A stretch of DNA of 15,889 nt from Liolophura sinensis (lineage: Eukaryota; Mollusca; Polyplacophora; Chitonida; Chitonidae): the NCBI RefSeq assembly GCF_032854445.1, contig NC_088305.1, positions 11,705,717-11,721,605 on the forward strand, in the 5' to 3' direction. Under the pieces are notes generated by a model. That model was not told the DNA's origin. It ran no database searches and saw only the letters and a list, made by a program, of their open reading frames with translations. Each line of letters opens with the position of its first letter. The stretch's first letter is position 1. The position numbers and the translations under genes are program-made. Of this stretch, positions 9,601 through 15,689 are shown one piece after another.

Positions 9601-12600
9601 CACCTCACTGACATCCTCTTCAGGGGCAACAACTCTGTCGTCAGGGGCAGTAACTGTGGCCATGTCTGGAAGCCTGCTAGCAGCTTCAAAGCCCAGTGTT
9701 TGTATCATTTGTTCAGGTGTGGTCTTCCCTTTCTCATCAGCTTCCTCTTCCTCCTCGTCAATGAACGAGCTCTCATACTCGATCTCTATGTCGCTCTCTG
9801 CGGCCGTGTACTCAGAGAGAAGGCTTTGCTCCAGCGCAGCTGACAAATCCGCAACAATCTCCTACAAAGTCAAATATTTGTTTATTTATCTCTTCAGGTC
9901 CTTGGTGTTTTACCTATTATCTGATTCTTGATTAATACTATCTATATCCATGTCCAAGGCAAGGATCGAACCCGGACACCTTTCGAGTCCCATGAATTGA
10001 AAGACAAGCCTCTTTAACAACTGGGCCATGTTCCGATTTCTCACATAACTTTATTCTGATAAAGAAACATTTCACATCCAAGCCAGCCAGGTGGAACAAA
10101 ATGGGCAGCATGCAGAAAAATAACAGCACTTTCACAGGAAAAACTTTCCTGACACTGAGTCACAGCCGAGACATTACTCTTGTAGAATTCCACCAGTTTT
10201 GCGTTGCTTGGCACCAAGGATAAAGCTATGTAGCGGACCTACTAGAATGTAGCATCTACATTAGATATTTGACACTTGCCTTGTGATCTGCTGGAACATT
10301 CATGTCTTCAGTTTTGGACACCTCTTCCCTTACTTTGGCCAGCTCAGATCTGTGTTCCTTCTTCAGCCTTTCAAGCTCATCCTACAGGTACATCATTAAA
10401 ATTGGAACTTTCAAAAAAGCTTTTACTTCACTGGGATGTCAATATTGCACAATGACCATTCCTCACGAATATCTAGAAGCAGTGCTCCGTAATAAATCTT
10501 AATGGTTATTTCATTTCTGTCTGTGTTGCTTTTATGAGCTGGAAAGTCCCAACCACAAAAAACAGGTGGAAAAGTCTCTCAAAGAAGGCCATCAAGACCA
10601 GGACAAGCCCTGCAATTTCGCATTCTGACCCAAAGTTAGACAGCCACAATGGTTACAAATGGTTCTTACCTTGTGTGCTTCAGTGAGTTCTTCCAGCTTT
10701 GAGGTCATCTGTTTCTCCAGGTTTCCCAGCTCTTTGCGATGTTTCTCAGTCAGCCTGTCCTCAAGGTCATTAAGCTCCTGCTGGTGAGCCTTGTCAAGGT
10801 CACTCTGAACCTTGTCCGTGTCCATGACAACGGCTTCGAGTTGATCCGAGTGGGAACTGGTCAAATCTTGTGAAGAGAAATTGACGGGGACGTTTGAGCA
10901 TCATTTTAAGATAACATGATCATCATGAACGTGCATCGTTGCACATTTCACATAGTCCCGAGCAAATTAAACGAAAGCTTTGTATTCAAGTACAATAAAT
11001 CCTCAACAAAGTCAAAGTCATAGTGCATGATTTCACGCATTTAGAGGAATGTTATTTGGTTTGAGGTGATCATCTTATAACTTCTGCGAAGTCCTCATGT
11101 GAACAATACGGCTTAGTCTTCAAAATCGTATCAAAATTACAAATTACATCTAAAGGTAAAAATTGATTGAGAATTTAGATATTGTACAAGTCATTATTTA
11201 CTAAAAGTACCTGGGACTTTTAGTTGAAATGGGACTGTTCTTTCAATGTATTTATATCAATTGTTGAGTTATGGACATAAGATATAAGTCTTAATCATCA
11301 CACTAAAATTTCCCATTTTTGTAAATGATAATACCCTTTACAAATAGATATACAACATCTTACTTTCTTTCACAGCTTTTAGCTTGACATCGTAGTCCTG
11401 TTTAAGCTCCTCAATGGCCTTGTTGTGCAGAGCTTCCATCTCTGATAATCTGTCTCTCATTTCCAATTCCTTCTCCTCCAGCTTTCTCTCGTGAGATTCC
11501 TTTACCTCCGCCAACTCCTCCTCCAGCCTGGCCACCTCCGACCTTTGACCTTCCTCACTATTTTCACTTTCGCTCTTCAAACCTACTACCTGTTCTGGGC
11601 TGGGTGACCTCTGACCTTCTTTAAGCTGTGCCTGTAGAGCCTGGACAGCCTCGGCATGACGTTTCTCCATCTCTTCCTTCTCTTGCTCTCTCTCAGCAAT
11701 GAAACTGTCCATCATTTTCTGATGTTGTTCAATAAACTTCTCCTGTGTGAAGAAACGAAAACAAATCAGAATCCAGAACAAAAGCAATATGTCCTGCAAA
11801 TGACCCTATAAAAAATACCTACGTCTACAGAAGTCAATAATGTTCATACTCTGAGTACACAAAAACCATCCTCACTCCATTTACCCTGTTAATGGATTTC
11901 CAGATAACCTGCCCTTCGAACAACATACTGGCATATTTTGTAAGAAAACAAGGAGTTATAAATTTACACTTTGTCTCCCCTGCCCAATATTGCTGCATAT
12001 CTGCATCCTCTAGGCCTGCAGTATCTCTCAGCCCTGCTCAGCTTCTTATACTTTCCCTTCCAATCATTTCTCTGCAGCGCTTCCATCCATGTCCCCACTG
12101 CCACCTAAATTTGTGGGAAATCGGAGTGCTCGCACGAAATCTCGACCCTTTGTCTGGTATGTAACAAACTCATTGACATGAAGTTCCGTGCATCAGCTCA
12201 TTTGTCAAGGACAGACCAGCTCAAGGCTTAAGGTACAATGTCCAGAACACGGATGCGCAAATGGTCAACAGGATTCAAATTGAGAGCTCTTCATGGTAAC
12301 CTGTTTATGGTTCGCCCTGATTTGGTGACTGGTAACCCATTTCAAAAGAACTGCTAAAAATCAGTATTGCCAGAAATAAGGTGTTAAAGCACAATACTAA
12401 GGTTGTAAAATGTCTCTGGGCTGAATATTCAACTTCAAAAACATAAAAAAAGTTTATTTTCTTTCCAACAGTAGCAACTGGAACTAAATTTGTAAAAAAA
12501 AAATTGGAATTCCAAAGAAAAATCGCATACTTGACAGAAGCAAGTGGGGTTCCCCCTCACTTGTAACTCTCTCCTGTCATACATGAGCTTCCCTCTTTTA

Positions 12601-15600
12601 CCTGTTCTCTGGCTGCCTCCTCTGCAGTGAACTCCTCCAGCGAGATCTTCTGCTCCTCGTATTCATCCTGAAGCAGCCTTCGCGCCATCTCCAGCTCCAA
12701 GTCCACCTTCTCTTGCAGAGACTCTCTGTAAGCCTGTAAGGCTGGCGAGTCAAAGTCTCCAGAGTCCAGGGCTGTAAGGATATCAGACATACTGTGCAAG
12801 AAGTGGATAAACGAGCAGAGAATGGACAAGGCCTACAAGAGGTGTACCGAACAGAGAATGGACACGGCCTACAAGAGGTGGATAAACGAGCAGAGAATGG
12901 ACATGGCCTACAAGAGGTGGATAAACGAGCAGAGAATGGACATGGCCTACAAGAGGTGGATAAACGAGTAGAGAATGGACATGGCCTACAAGAGGTGGAT
13001 AAATCAGCAGAGAATGGACATGGCCTACAAGAGGTGGATAAACGATCAGAGAATGGACATGGCCTACAAGAGGCGTACCGAGCAGAGAATGGACATGGCT
13101 TACAAGAGGTGGATAAACGATCAGAGAATGGACATGGCCTACAAGAGGCGTACCGAGCTGAGAATTGACATGGCCTACACTAGGTGTAATAAGCAGAGAA
13201 TGGACATTGTAAAAGAACCACACAAAAACCTCTGTGGACAAAAGTCAGAGGAACAGCCATTGCACTTTAGCAGTTCTATCAGTCATATTTCTCTGTTTAA
13301 AATGACCTAAAATTTCACCTAAAAGATTGCAGGTCAAGAGGCAACTAACTGTCAGAAAAAGATACTATAATAATTGCTGAAATTTACACTTTCCAGTAGG
13401 ATATCATCCTACCTTCCAAACAATTCTCAAAAAATCTTTCTAAGATCAAAAGAATTGTCAGATTCATTCAAAATGTTCAACTTAGTCATGGACAAAATTT
13501 TAGGTGTTAATTTACGAAGACAAAATCACATCAACCTGTAAAATTTTCAAATCTCATATCATGTAAATTGAGAATCTGGTGCAATGAGATTAGGATGATT
13601 TTCTCACCTTCAATGATATTGCTCAGTTTCTCCTGAGCATCTTTAAGCTGGGTCTGAAGATTGCTCACTTCCTGTTTGTGTTTCCGCTCCAGTTCCGCTT
13701 TTTCGTCCTCTAATTGCTCCTCCAGTTCAAGTCGTGTTTTTTCCACCTTCTCTTCCCACTCCAGGGTCAGTTGACGAATAGCATTCTCATGGAGCTGGGA
13801 TAACTCCTGCTTCACGGACTCCCGGACTTTCTCGGACGATTGTGTTTTATCTGGACTAGCATTGTGGTCAGAGCCACCATTAGTCAGTGGTTTATCTATG
13901 GACGGAGTTTCCAGCTGTTCCAAATTAGCCTGGTACTCATTACGAAGCTTTTCTACTTCCTCCTCGTGTTTACTGGTCAGTTCAGCCGTGACCTTTCTGA
14001 CCTCTATGTCCATCTGAACTCTGAACTCTGACTGTAAGGTTTCCACTTCCTGTTTGCGCTCATGCTGCAAGTCTTCCTTTAGCCCAGCCAGGCTCTGCTC
14101 ATGCTGATGCGTCAACTCCTCTATCTGTTCCGTCAGCTCAATCTCCTTCGCTCGAACAGCCTTGAGGTTCTCCCGCAGTTTTTGCTGCTCTTCATTGTAC
14201 ATCTGTGTCATCTCCTCCATTTCCTCTGTGTGACGGAGCTCTGCCTCTTTAAGGGCACGCGAGACCTCGTCGTGACTCTCATCTAGACTAGTGTTCACTG
14301 ACTGAGGCTCAGACTCTGTCCTATCACAGTTCGCTAACCCTAACCTCTGCTCAAGAGATTCAATCCTAATATCCCTCTCCTTAATATCACAGGCCAGATT
14401 ATCCACTTTCTTTCTCTCCTCCACCAAATTGGATTCCTGAGATTTACAAATGTCCTCCAGTTCCGTGTACAGTCGGAGCTGAGCGTCCAGTTTTTCAGAG
14501 AGTTCGGAATTCTGCTTCTCTTTGGTGTCTACATCTTCTTCCAGAGCGCTGATCTTCTCTTCTGCCAGTGACAGTTTCGTCTGGCATTCCAGCAGCAAAT
14601 GTGGCGAGTCTCCGTGTTTCTCCAACTGTGACAAGACCTCGTCTTTAGCGTTAAGAATGGCCACAAGTTCTCTCACCTGCTTGTCGCTTTCATTTAAGTC
14701 ATATTTCAGCGCATCAAACTCTTTGAGCCTGGACTCTAACACAGCCACCTTCCTTTCCAGCTCCCCTTGGTCCGTATCTGAAGACCCTAATGGCATGGAC
14801 ACCCCTGTGGACGTCCTAGAAGCCACTGCGTATTCCTGCAGCTCTGTGAAATCACCATGGTCACTCATGGAATAATCCTGTGAGTCCTCCTCAATCTCCA
14901 CCTCCCACTGGGCAGACAAATCCGCATCACTTTCCCCCTTCTCTAGCACCCCCTCAGGTGCAGCCCCTGAGCTAGGGGTTGGGGTCACAACCTCCTCTAT
15001 CTGGGCAGACAAGCTCTGTAAACGTTCATACTCCTCAACTAGCTTAGAACAGAGTTTCAGCAAATCTTCGGCCTCTGCTCTCCCCAATGAATCCTCTTCT
15101 GAAAACAGAAGAAATGATTAGGGAAATAATGTTAGGTTAGAATGAACGATTGGTTTATTTAGAATGCTTCAGTATTTATTTAATTATATACCTGATTGCT
15201 GCATAAGGCCATATATCCAGCATTGTTATATGATAGTGGTCAGCTTTATGGGTGGATGAAACCGCAGTATGGGGGAAGAACCAGCCACAATCAGCAAGCC
15301 ACTGACAACATTTCCCATGTTTGATGTATATATAGGTACACAATATTGTGGGAACTCAACTGAAAACACAAGATCGTACTTTAACCCGCACCCAGAAAAA
15401 AAAAACGATACGTCACACGTTAACGAAATAATCTTAAATCAGAATGTATGCTCAGTTGATTTACTTTACTTTTAATTAGAATTTATGGACGCTGGTTTCA
15501 TGGGGTAAACCTTTTGACTCCTGGGGTAAACCTTTATGTAACACATTCAGTTTGACAACACACAGACAACAGCCTACAAAGTCATCCCCTTACCTTTGTC

Positions 15601-15663
15601 CTTGGACTCACTTTTCTCAACATCAGATTTCTCTGTTTCTAGGTCAGGGTTCTTTCTCAATTT
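6464..15663 (-). CDS. AKAP9: AKAP9/AKAP450-like giant coiled-coil scaffold gene, partial, ten exons
   Basis: Join, in minus-strand order: 15663-15594, 15098-13608, 12771-12602, 11742-11364, 10866-10670, 10381-10280, 9861-9391, 8337-8141, 7566-7259, 6610-6464. The total is 3532 nt, about 1177 codons, open throughout, and donor and acceptor phases agree at all nine junctions. Seven internal introns are GT-AG and two are GC-AG. The protein is mostly Glu/Lys/Leu-rich coiled coil with Ser/Pro breaks. The family call rests on e9 (ANEHLLHLL, KTYLSTEDSINK) and e10 (TDEGLDLSNRV, then FMGPDIDQEGEELL). From memory these match, in order and spacing, a stretch of vertebrate AKAP9 just ahead of its RII-binding helix. 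AKAP9 scaffolds PKA, phosphatases and microtubule nucleators at the Golgi and centrosome. Pericentrin is the close alternative, and invertebrates may have one gene related to both. Start, stop and any PACT domain are outside the window. That the gene is real is near certain; its name is less so. Confidence 0.75.
6611..7258 (-). other. Intron 9 (648 bp)
   Basis: The donor is GTGAGG after e9. Within 17 bp come an in-frame stop and AATAAA (7246-7241, minus). About 195 bp are a truncated SINE (6942-7136). The rest, 6611-6941, is AT-rich without recognisable content. The acceptor is CATCTTCTTCAG before e10. Confidence 0.8.
6942..7136 (-). mobile_element. Truncated tRNA-derived SINE in intron 9
   Basis: The plus strand shows ATTTATTTATCAATTTATTT, GATTGGTGTTTTGGACC, CAGCATTATAGTGGGAGG and GGACTTGAACT (B-box region, 7121-7131). 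This is the same family as the copies at 5245 and 15690. Homology stops just past the B box, so the A-box head is lost, as in a 5'-truncated copy. It is in the gene's orientation. Confidence 0.75.
7259..7566 (-). CDS. AKAP9: AKAP9-like exon e9: conserved helix plus Ser/Gly-rich tail
   Basis: This 308-nt exon starts after TTTGTTTCAG (one nucleotide completes a codon) and ends at GAAG before GTGAGG. The first 40 residues are helical: NIQRANEHLLHLLSN, LKTYLSTEDSINKSL. From memory these resemble the AKAP9 stretch with a KTT...AEETI motif preceding its RII-binding region. The rest is low-complexity and probably disordered, with SAGKTSPNQSGTPTVGPDQ, SLADQSGHRDSVEGAEGG and RDGGGDRAGSPEGNSKSEG. If the donor is ignored the frame ends E-D-K-E-stop, four codons later, on top of an AATAAA, so an alternative terminal exon is possible. 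Confidence 0.8.
7567..8140 (-). other. Intron 8 (574 bp)
   Basis: This is an AT-rich GT-AG intron (donor GTTAGT, acceptor TTTGTTTCAG). The open frame at 7897-8115 (plus) is a composition artefact. I see no repeat or RNA gene. Confidence 0.8.
8141..8337 (-). CDS. AKAP9: AKAP9-like exon e8: coiled coil
   Basis: This 197-nt exon starts in phase 0 after TTGTCTTGCAG and ends in phase 2 at GAGAG before GTTAGT. It encodes LENDVRRLESELEAKRGE, WLQRQLVQQSSQYQELRV and SLVNMLKSDADRLGQER. This is a regular amphipathic coiled coil resuming after the acidic e7 segment. The split arginine codon is completed by the first base of e9, giving Q-E-R-D-N-I-Q. The ATG of the longer open frame (8397) lies in the intron and is not a start. 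Confidence 0.85.
8636..8935. mobile_element. Divergent dispersed repeat of molluscan type
   Basis: On the plus strand it reads GAATGCTTTGGGTTTAATG, then GCCAAAGTGCTGTCGCCACT. GCCGAAGACACCACACATGA and CCACCCACATTATACTGACA follow, and it ends GCTGAATGACAAGCAAGGC and TCGGTATGACC. I recognise this order from non-autonomous repeats common in bivalve and gastropod genomes, by memory only. The usual tRNA-like end is missing, so the copy is truncated. A GT microsatellite interrupts it. Boundaries are approximate. Confidence 0.6.
8689..8710. repeat. GT microsatellite
   Basis: A run of GT dinucleotides (about eight) followed by ATGTATG lies inside the dispersed repeat of intron 7. It is likely polymorphic. 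Confidence 0.8.
9391..9861 (-). CDS. AKAP9: AKAP9-like exon e7: acidic, probably disordered segment
   Basis: This 471-nt exon (157 codons, phase 0 at both ends) follows GACTTTGTAG. It encodes EIVADLSAALEQSLLSEY and a strongly acidic run with five consecutive Glu (SSFIDEEEEEADEK). A long Pro/Glu/Ser/Val segment follows (APDDRVVAPEEDVSEVTED, LDQVLQDSVAEEE), and it ends RPISRSQDSSPRVNPRILQ. This breaks the coiled coil and looks like a flexible acidic linker. The donor is CAG before GCAAGT, a second GC donor. It is supported by phase: ILQ joins LENDVRRLE of e8. Reading on instead gives 21 hydrophobic and aromatic residues unlike the rest, then a stop at 9328 over an AATAAA. An opposite-strand open frame at 9656-9931 is a shadow. 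Confidence 0.8.
9862..10279 (-). other. Intron 6 (418 bp), GC-AG, mostly a SINE
   Basis: The donor is GCAAGT at 10279 and the acceptor GACTTTGTAG ends at 9862. About 160 bp on the acceptor side are a tRNA-derived SINE. The remaining 240 bp (10037-10279) hold nothing recognisable. Confidence 0.7.
9878..10036 (-). mobile_element. tRNA-derived SINE of a second type, next to the e7 acceptor
   Basis: On the minus strand an A-box-like TGGCCCAGTTGTTAAAG lies at 10028-10012. A perfect B box, GGGTTCGATCC, lies at 9973-9963. A short body and an AAATAAAC-type tail end near 9879. The tRNA-like head is better kept than in the other copies, but the acceptor arms do not pair well, so it is not a functional tRNA gene. 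The body is shorter and lacks the GGGAGGAAACC core, so it is another SINE family or an internally deleted copy. No clear target duplication was seen. Its tail lies about 16 bp from the e7 splice acceptor. Confidence 0.75.
10280..10381 (-). CDS. AKAP9: AKAP9-like exon e6: 34-codon exon with a GC donor
   Basis: This 102-nt exon was found from its splice sites and phase. The acceptor is ACCTGTAG before GATGAG. The frame DELERLKKEHRSELAKV continues the e5 helix without a break, as HK joined to DEL restores the histidine motif. It then runs VREEVSKTEDMNVPADHK to AAG followed by GCAAGT, a perfect-consensus GC donor. Both ends are phase 0. A canonical GT donor lies inside the exon at 10333 (AAA before GTAAGG), also phase 0. 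It would give a 48-nt exon lacking the last 18 residues. Either form, or both, could be made. Confidence 0.7.
10670..10866 (-). CDS. AKAP9: AKAP9-like exon e5: coiled coil
   Basis: This 197-nt exon starts after CTCTTCACAAG and ends at CACAAG before a strong donor, GTAAGA. Two leading nucleotides complete the codon split by e4, giving K-E-N-L-T-S-S. The coding frame reads through TTG, not ATG, at the left of its open frame, so it is clearly internal. It encodes DQLEAVVMDTDKVQSDLDK and then a regular helix with HQQELNDL and HRKELGNL 15 residues apart, ending KLEELTEAHK. A competing acceptor (GACCAG, ten bases in) would put the exon in the wrong phase, so I rejected it. Confidence 0.8.
10867..11363 (-). 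other. Intron 4 (497 bp)
   Basis: This is an AT-rich GT-AG intron between e4 and e5. The only structure seen is a perfect 9-bp inverted repeat at 11200-11224, listed separately. There is no coding signal and no mobile-element core. Confidence 0.8.
11200..11224. repeat. Perfect 9-bp inverted repeat with 7-nt loop
   Basis: ACTAAAAGT at 11200-11208 and ACTTTTAGT at 11216-11224 are perfectly complementary around ACCTGGG. It could form a small hairpin in the intron RNA. It may be chance in AT-rich sequence. Confidence 0.5.
11364..11742 (-). CDS. AKAP9: AKAP9-like exon e4: coiled coil with a Ser/Pro hinge
   Basis: This 379-nt exon enters in phase 0 after CTTCACACAG and leaves in phase 1 at GAAA before GTAAGA. 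It encodes 126 codons in three parts. The first is a helix from EKFIEQHQKMMDSF to about LQAQLKE. The second is a hinge with GQRSPSPEQVV and a Ser/Glu-rich piece, a possible proline-directed phosphorylation site. The third is a coiled coil (RLEEELAEV, RKLEEKELEMRDRLSEME, KAIEELKQDYDVKLKAVKE). Two histidines in the last helix (HERKL and HNKAI) are exactly 22 residues apart, a spacing repeated in neighbouring exons. Confidence 0.85.
11743..12601 (-). other. Intron 3 (859 bp)
   Basis: This intron lies between e3 (donor GTAAAA) and e4 (acceptor CTTCACACAG). A plus-strand open frame at 11892-12164 has no coding character that I can see. No SINE core or tandem array is recognisable. A-runs occur near 12448 and 12495. 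I see nothing else in it. Confidence 0.8.
12602..12771 (-). CDS. AKAP9: AKAP9-like exon e3
   Basis: This 170-nt exon encodes two nucleotides plus 56 codons, including ALDSGDFDSPALQAYRE, an amphipathic helix (KVDLELEMARRLLQDEYEEQ) and a Glu-rich end (SLEEFTAEEAAREQ). The donor is GAACAG before GTAAAA, phase 0. Two acceptors are possible. TTACAG at 12772 leaves the two nucleotides needed to complete the codon split by e2, giving E-A-L-D-S, so it is chosen. The stronger-looking TTGCACAG at 12792 would add 20 nt and shift the frame. The exon lies about 30 bp from an intronic minisatellite. Confidence 0.8.
12772..13607 (-). other. Intron 2 (836 bp), carrying the minisatellite
   Basis: The donor at 13607 is GTGAGA and the acceptor at 12772 is TTACAG. 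The first 400 bp from the donor (13208-13607) are AT-rich with no feature I can support. The acceptor half is almost wholly the 39/36-bp tandem array, ending about 30 bp before e3. The branch point is therefore in or very near the last repeat; CTGAT at 12781-12785 (minus) is one candidate. Confidence 0.8.
12803..13207. repeat. 39/36-bp minisatellite, ten full units plus a partial
   Basis: The ten complete units start at 12803, 12842, 12878, 12917, 12956, 12995, 13034, 13073, 13109 and 13148. Seven are 39 bp and three (12842, 13073, 13148) are 36 bp. The 36-bp type has GTACCGA in place of GGATAAACGA. All share AGAGAATGGACATGGCC followed by TACAAGAG. A decayed eleventh unit runs from 13184. Units at 13034+13073 and 13109+13148 form a 75-bp dimer present twice. 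Unit lengths are multiples of three and the unit lacks stops in several frames. Long open frames therefore run on both strands (12794-13168 plus, 12783-13241 minus). I treat these as by-products, not genes. Confidence 0.95.
13608..15098 (-). CDS. AKAP9: AKAP9-like exon e2: main coiled-coil exon (about 497 codons)
   Basis: This 1491-nt exon starts after TCTGTTTTCAG and ends at GAAG before GTGAGA. It enters with two nucleotides of a codon and leaves with one. The segment opens with a short helix (LLKLCSKLVEEYERLQ). A Pro/Ser/Gly linker (VVTPTPSSGAAPEG) and an acidic stretch (EVEIEEDSQDYS) follow. About 350 residues of almost unbroken coiled coil come next, broken once by a polar piece near NGGSDHNASPDKTQSSEK. 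No catalytic motif, signal peptide or membrane segment is seen. Long exons of this sort are usual in giant centrosomal and Golgi coiled-coil proteins. The first ATG-like position in the open frame is only an internal TTG codon, so this is not the start of the gene. Antisense open frames at 13840-14875 are shadows of this exon. Confidence 0.85.
15099..15593 (-). other. Intron 1 (495 bp)
   Basis: This GT-AG intron separates e1 and e2. It is AT-rich with no supported reading frame. It contains a divergent SINE-like core at about 15165-15312. Near 15499-15535 is a short direct duplication in which GGGGTAAACCTTT occurs twice, about 22 bp apart. Confidence 0.6.
15165..15312 (-). mobile_element. Divergent SINE-like fragment in intron 1
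   Basis: On the plus strand a TTTATTTAATTA tract is followed by CTGATTGCTGCATAAGG. Further on come GGGTGGATGAAACCGCAG, a G-run, and CAGCAAGCCACTGACAAC ahead of TTCCCATG. The order matches the core of the better copies at 5245 and 15690 (ATT tract, GATTGGTG, GGGAGGAAACCGG, GGTTGCTGGC, TTCCCA). The copy is old, and no tRNA head or target duplication is visible. It may belong to a sister family with the same core. Confidence 0.5.
15594..15663 (-). CDS. AKAP9: AKAP9-like exon e1: short Lys/Glu-rich linker
   Basis: This 70-nt exon encodes KLRKNPDLETEKSDVEK and then SESKDK, followed by one nucleotide of a split codon. The acceptor is TTGATCAG before AAATTG and the donor is AAAG followed by GTAAGG. 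It enters in phase 0 and leaves in phase 1. Joining to e2 gives K-E-E-D-S-L, which keeps the long frame open. It is highly charged, with no hydrophobic heptads, so it is probably a linker or the edge of a coiled coil. The upstream exon is beyond the window, behind a SINE-containing intron. The acceptor's pyrimidine tract is weak, which is the main doubt. Confidence 0.6.
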
Positions 15664-15689
15664 CTGATCAATTAAAATAAAAAAAAATC

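Noticed and set aside
9963-10034. Possible tRNA gene (A box and perfect B box)
   Set aside because: The acceptor and anticodon arms do not pair convincingly and a SINE body and tail follow, so it is a SINE head.
9938-10135. Minus-strand 65-residue open frame
   Set aside because: Its C-terminal half is the tRNA-like head of the SINE at 9878-10036; no gene features.
12772-12792. Alternative e3 acceptor TTGCACAG at 12792
   Set aside because: It looks stronger but gives the wrong phase relative to e2; TTACAG at 12772 keeps the frame.
12783-13241. Minus-strand 152-residue repeat protein (GHVHSLLVYPPL units)
   Set aside because: It is a reading of the intronic minisatellite, lies between two phase-matched exons, and would end before e3. 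Kept only as a possible mis-spliced product.
13840-14875. Plus-strand open frames opposite e2 (13840, 14101, 14522)
   Set aside because: These are shadows of the minus-strand coiled-coil exon, with Leu/Ser-rich composition expected from antisense of Glu/Lys codons.
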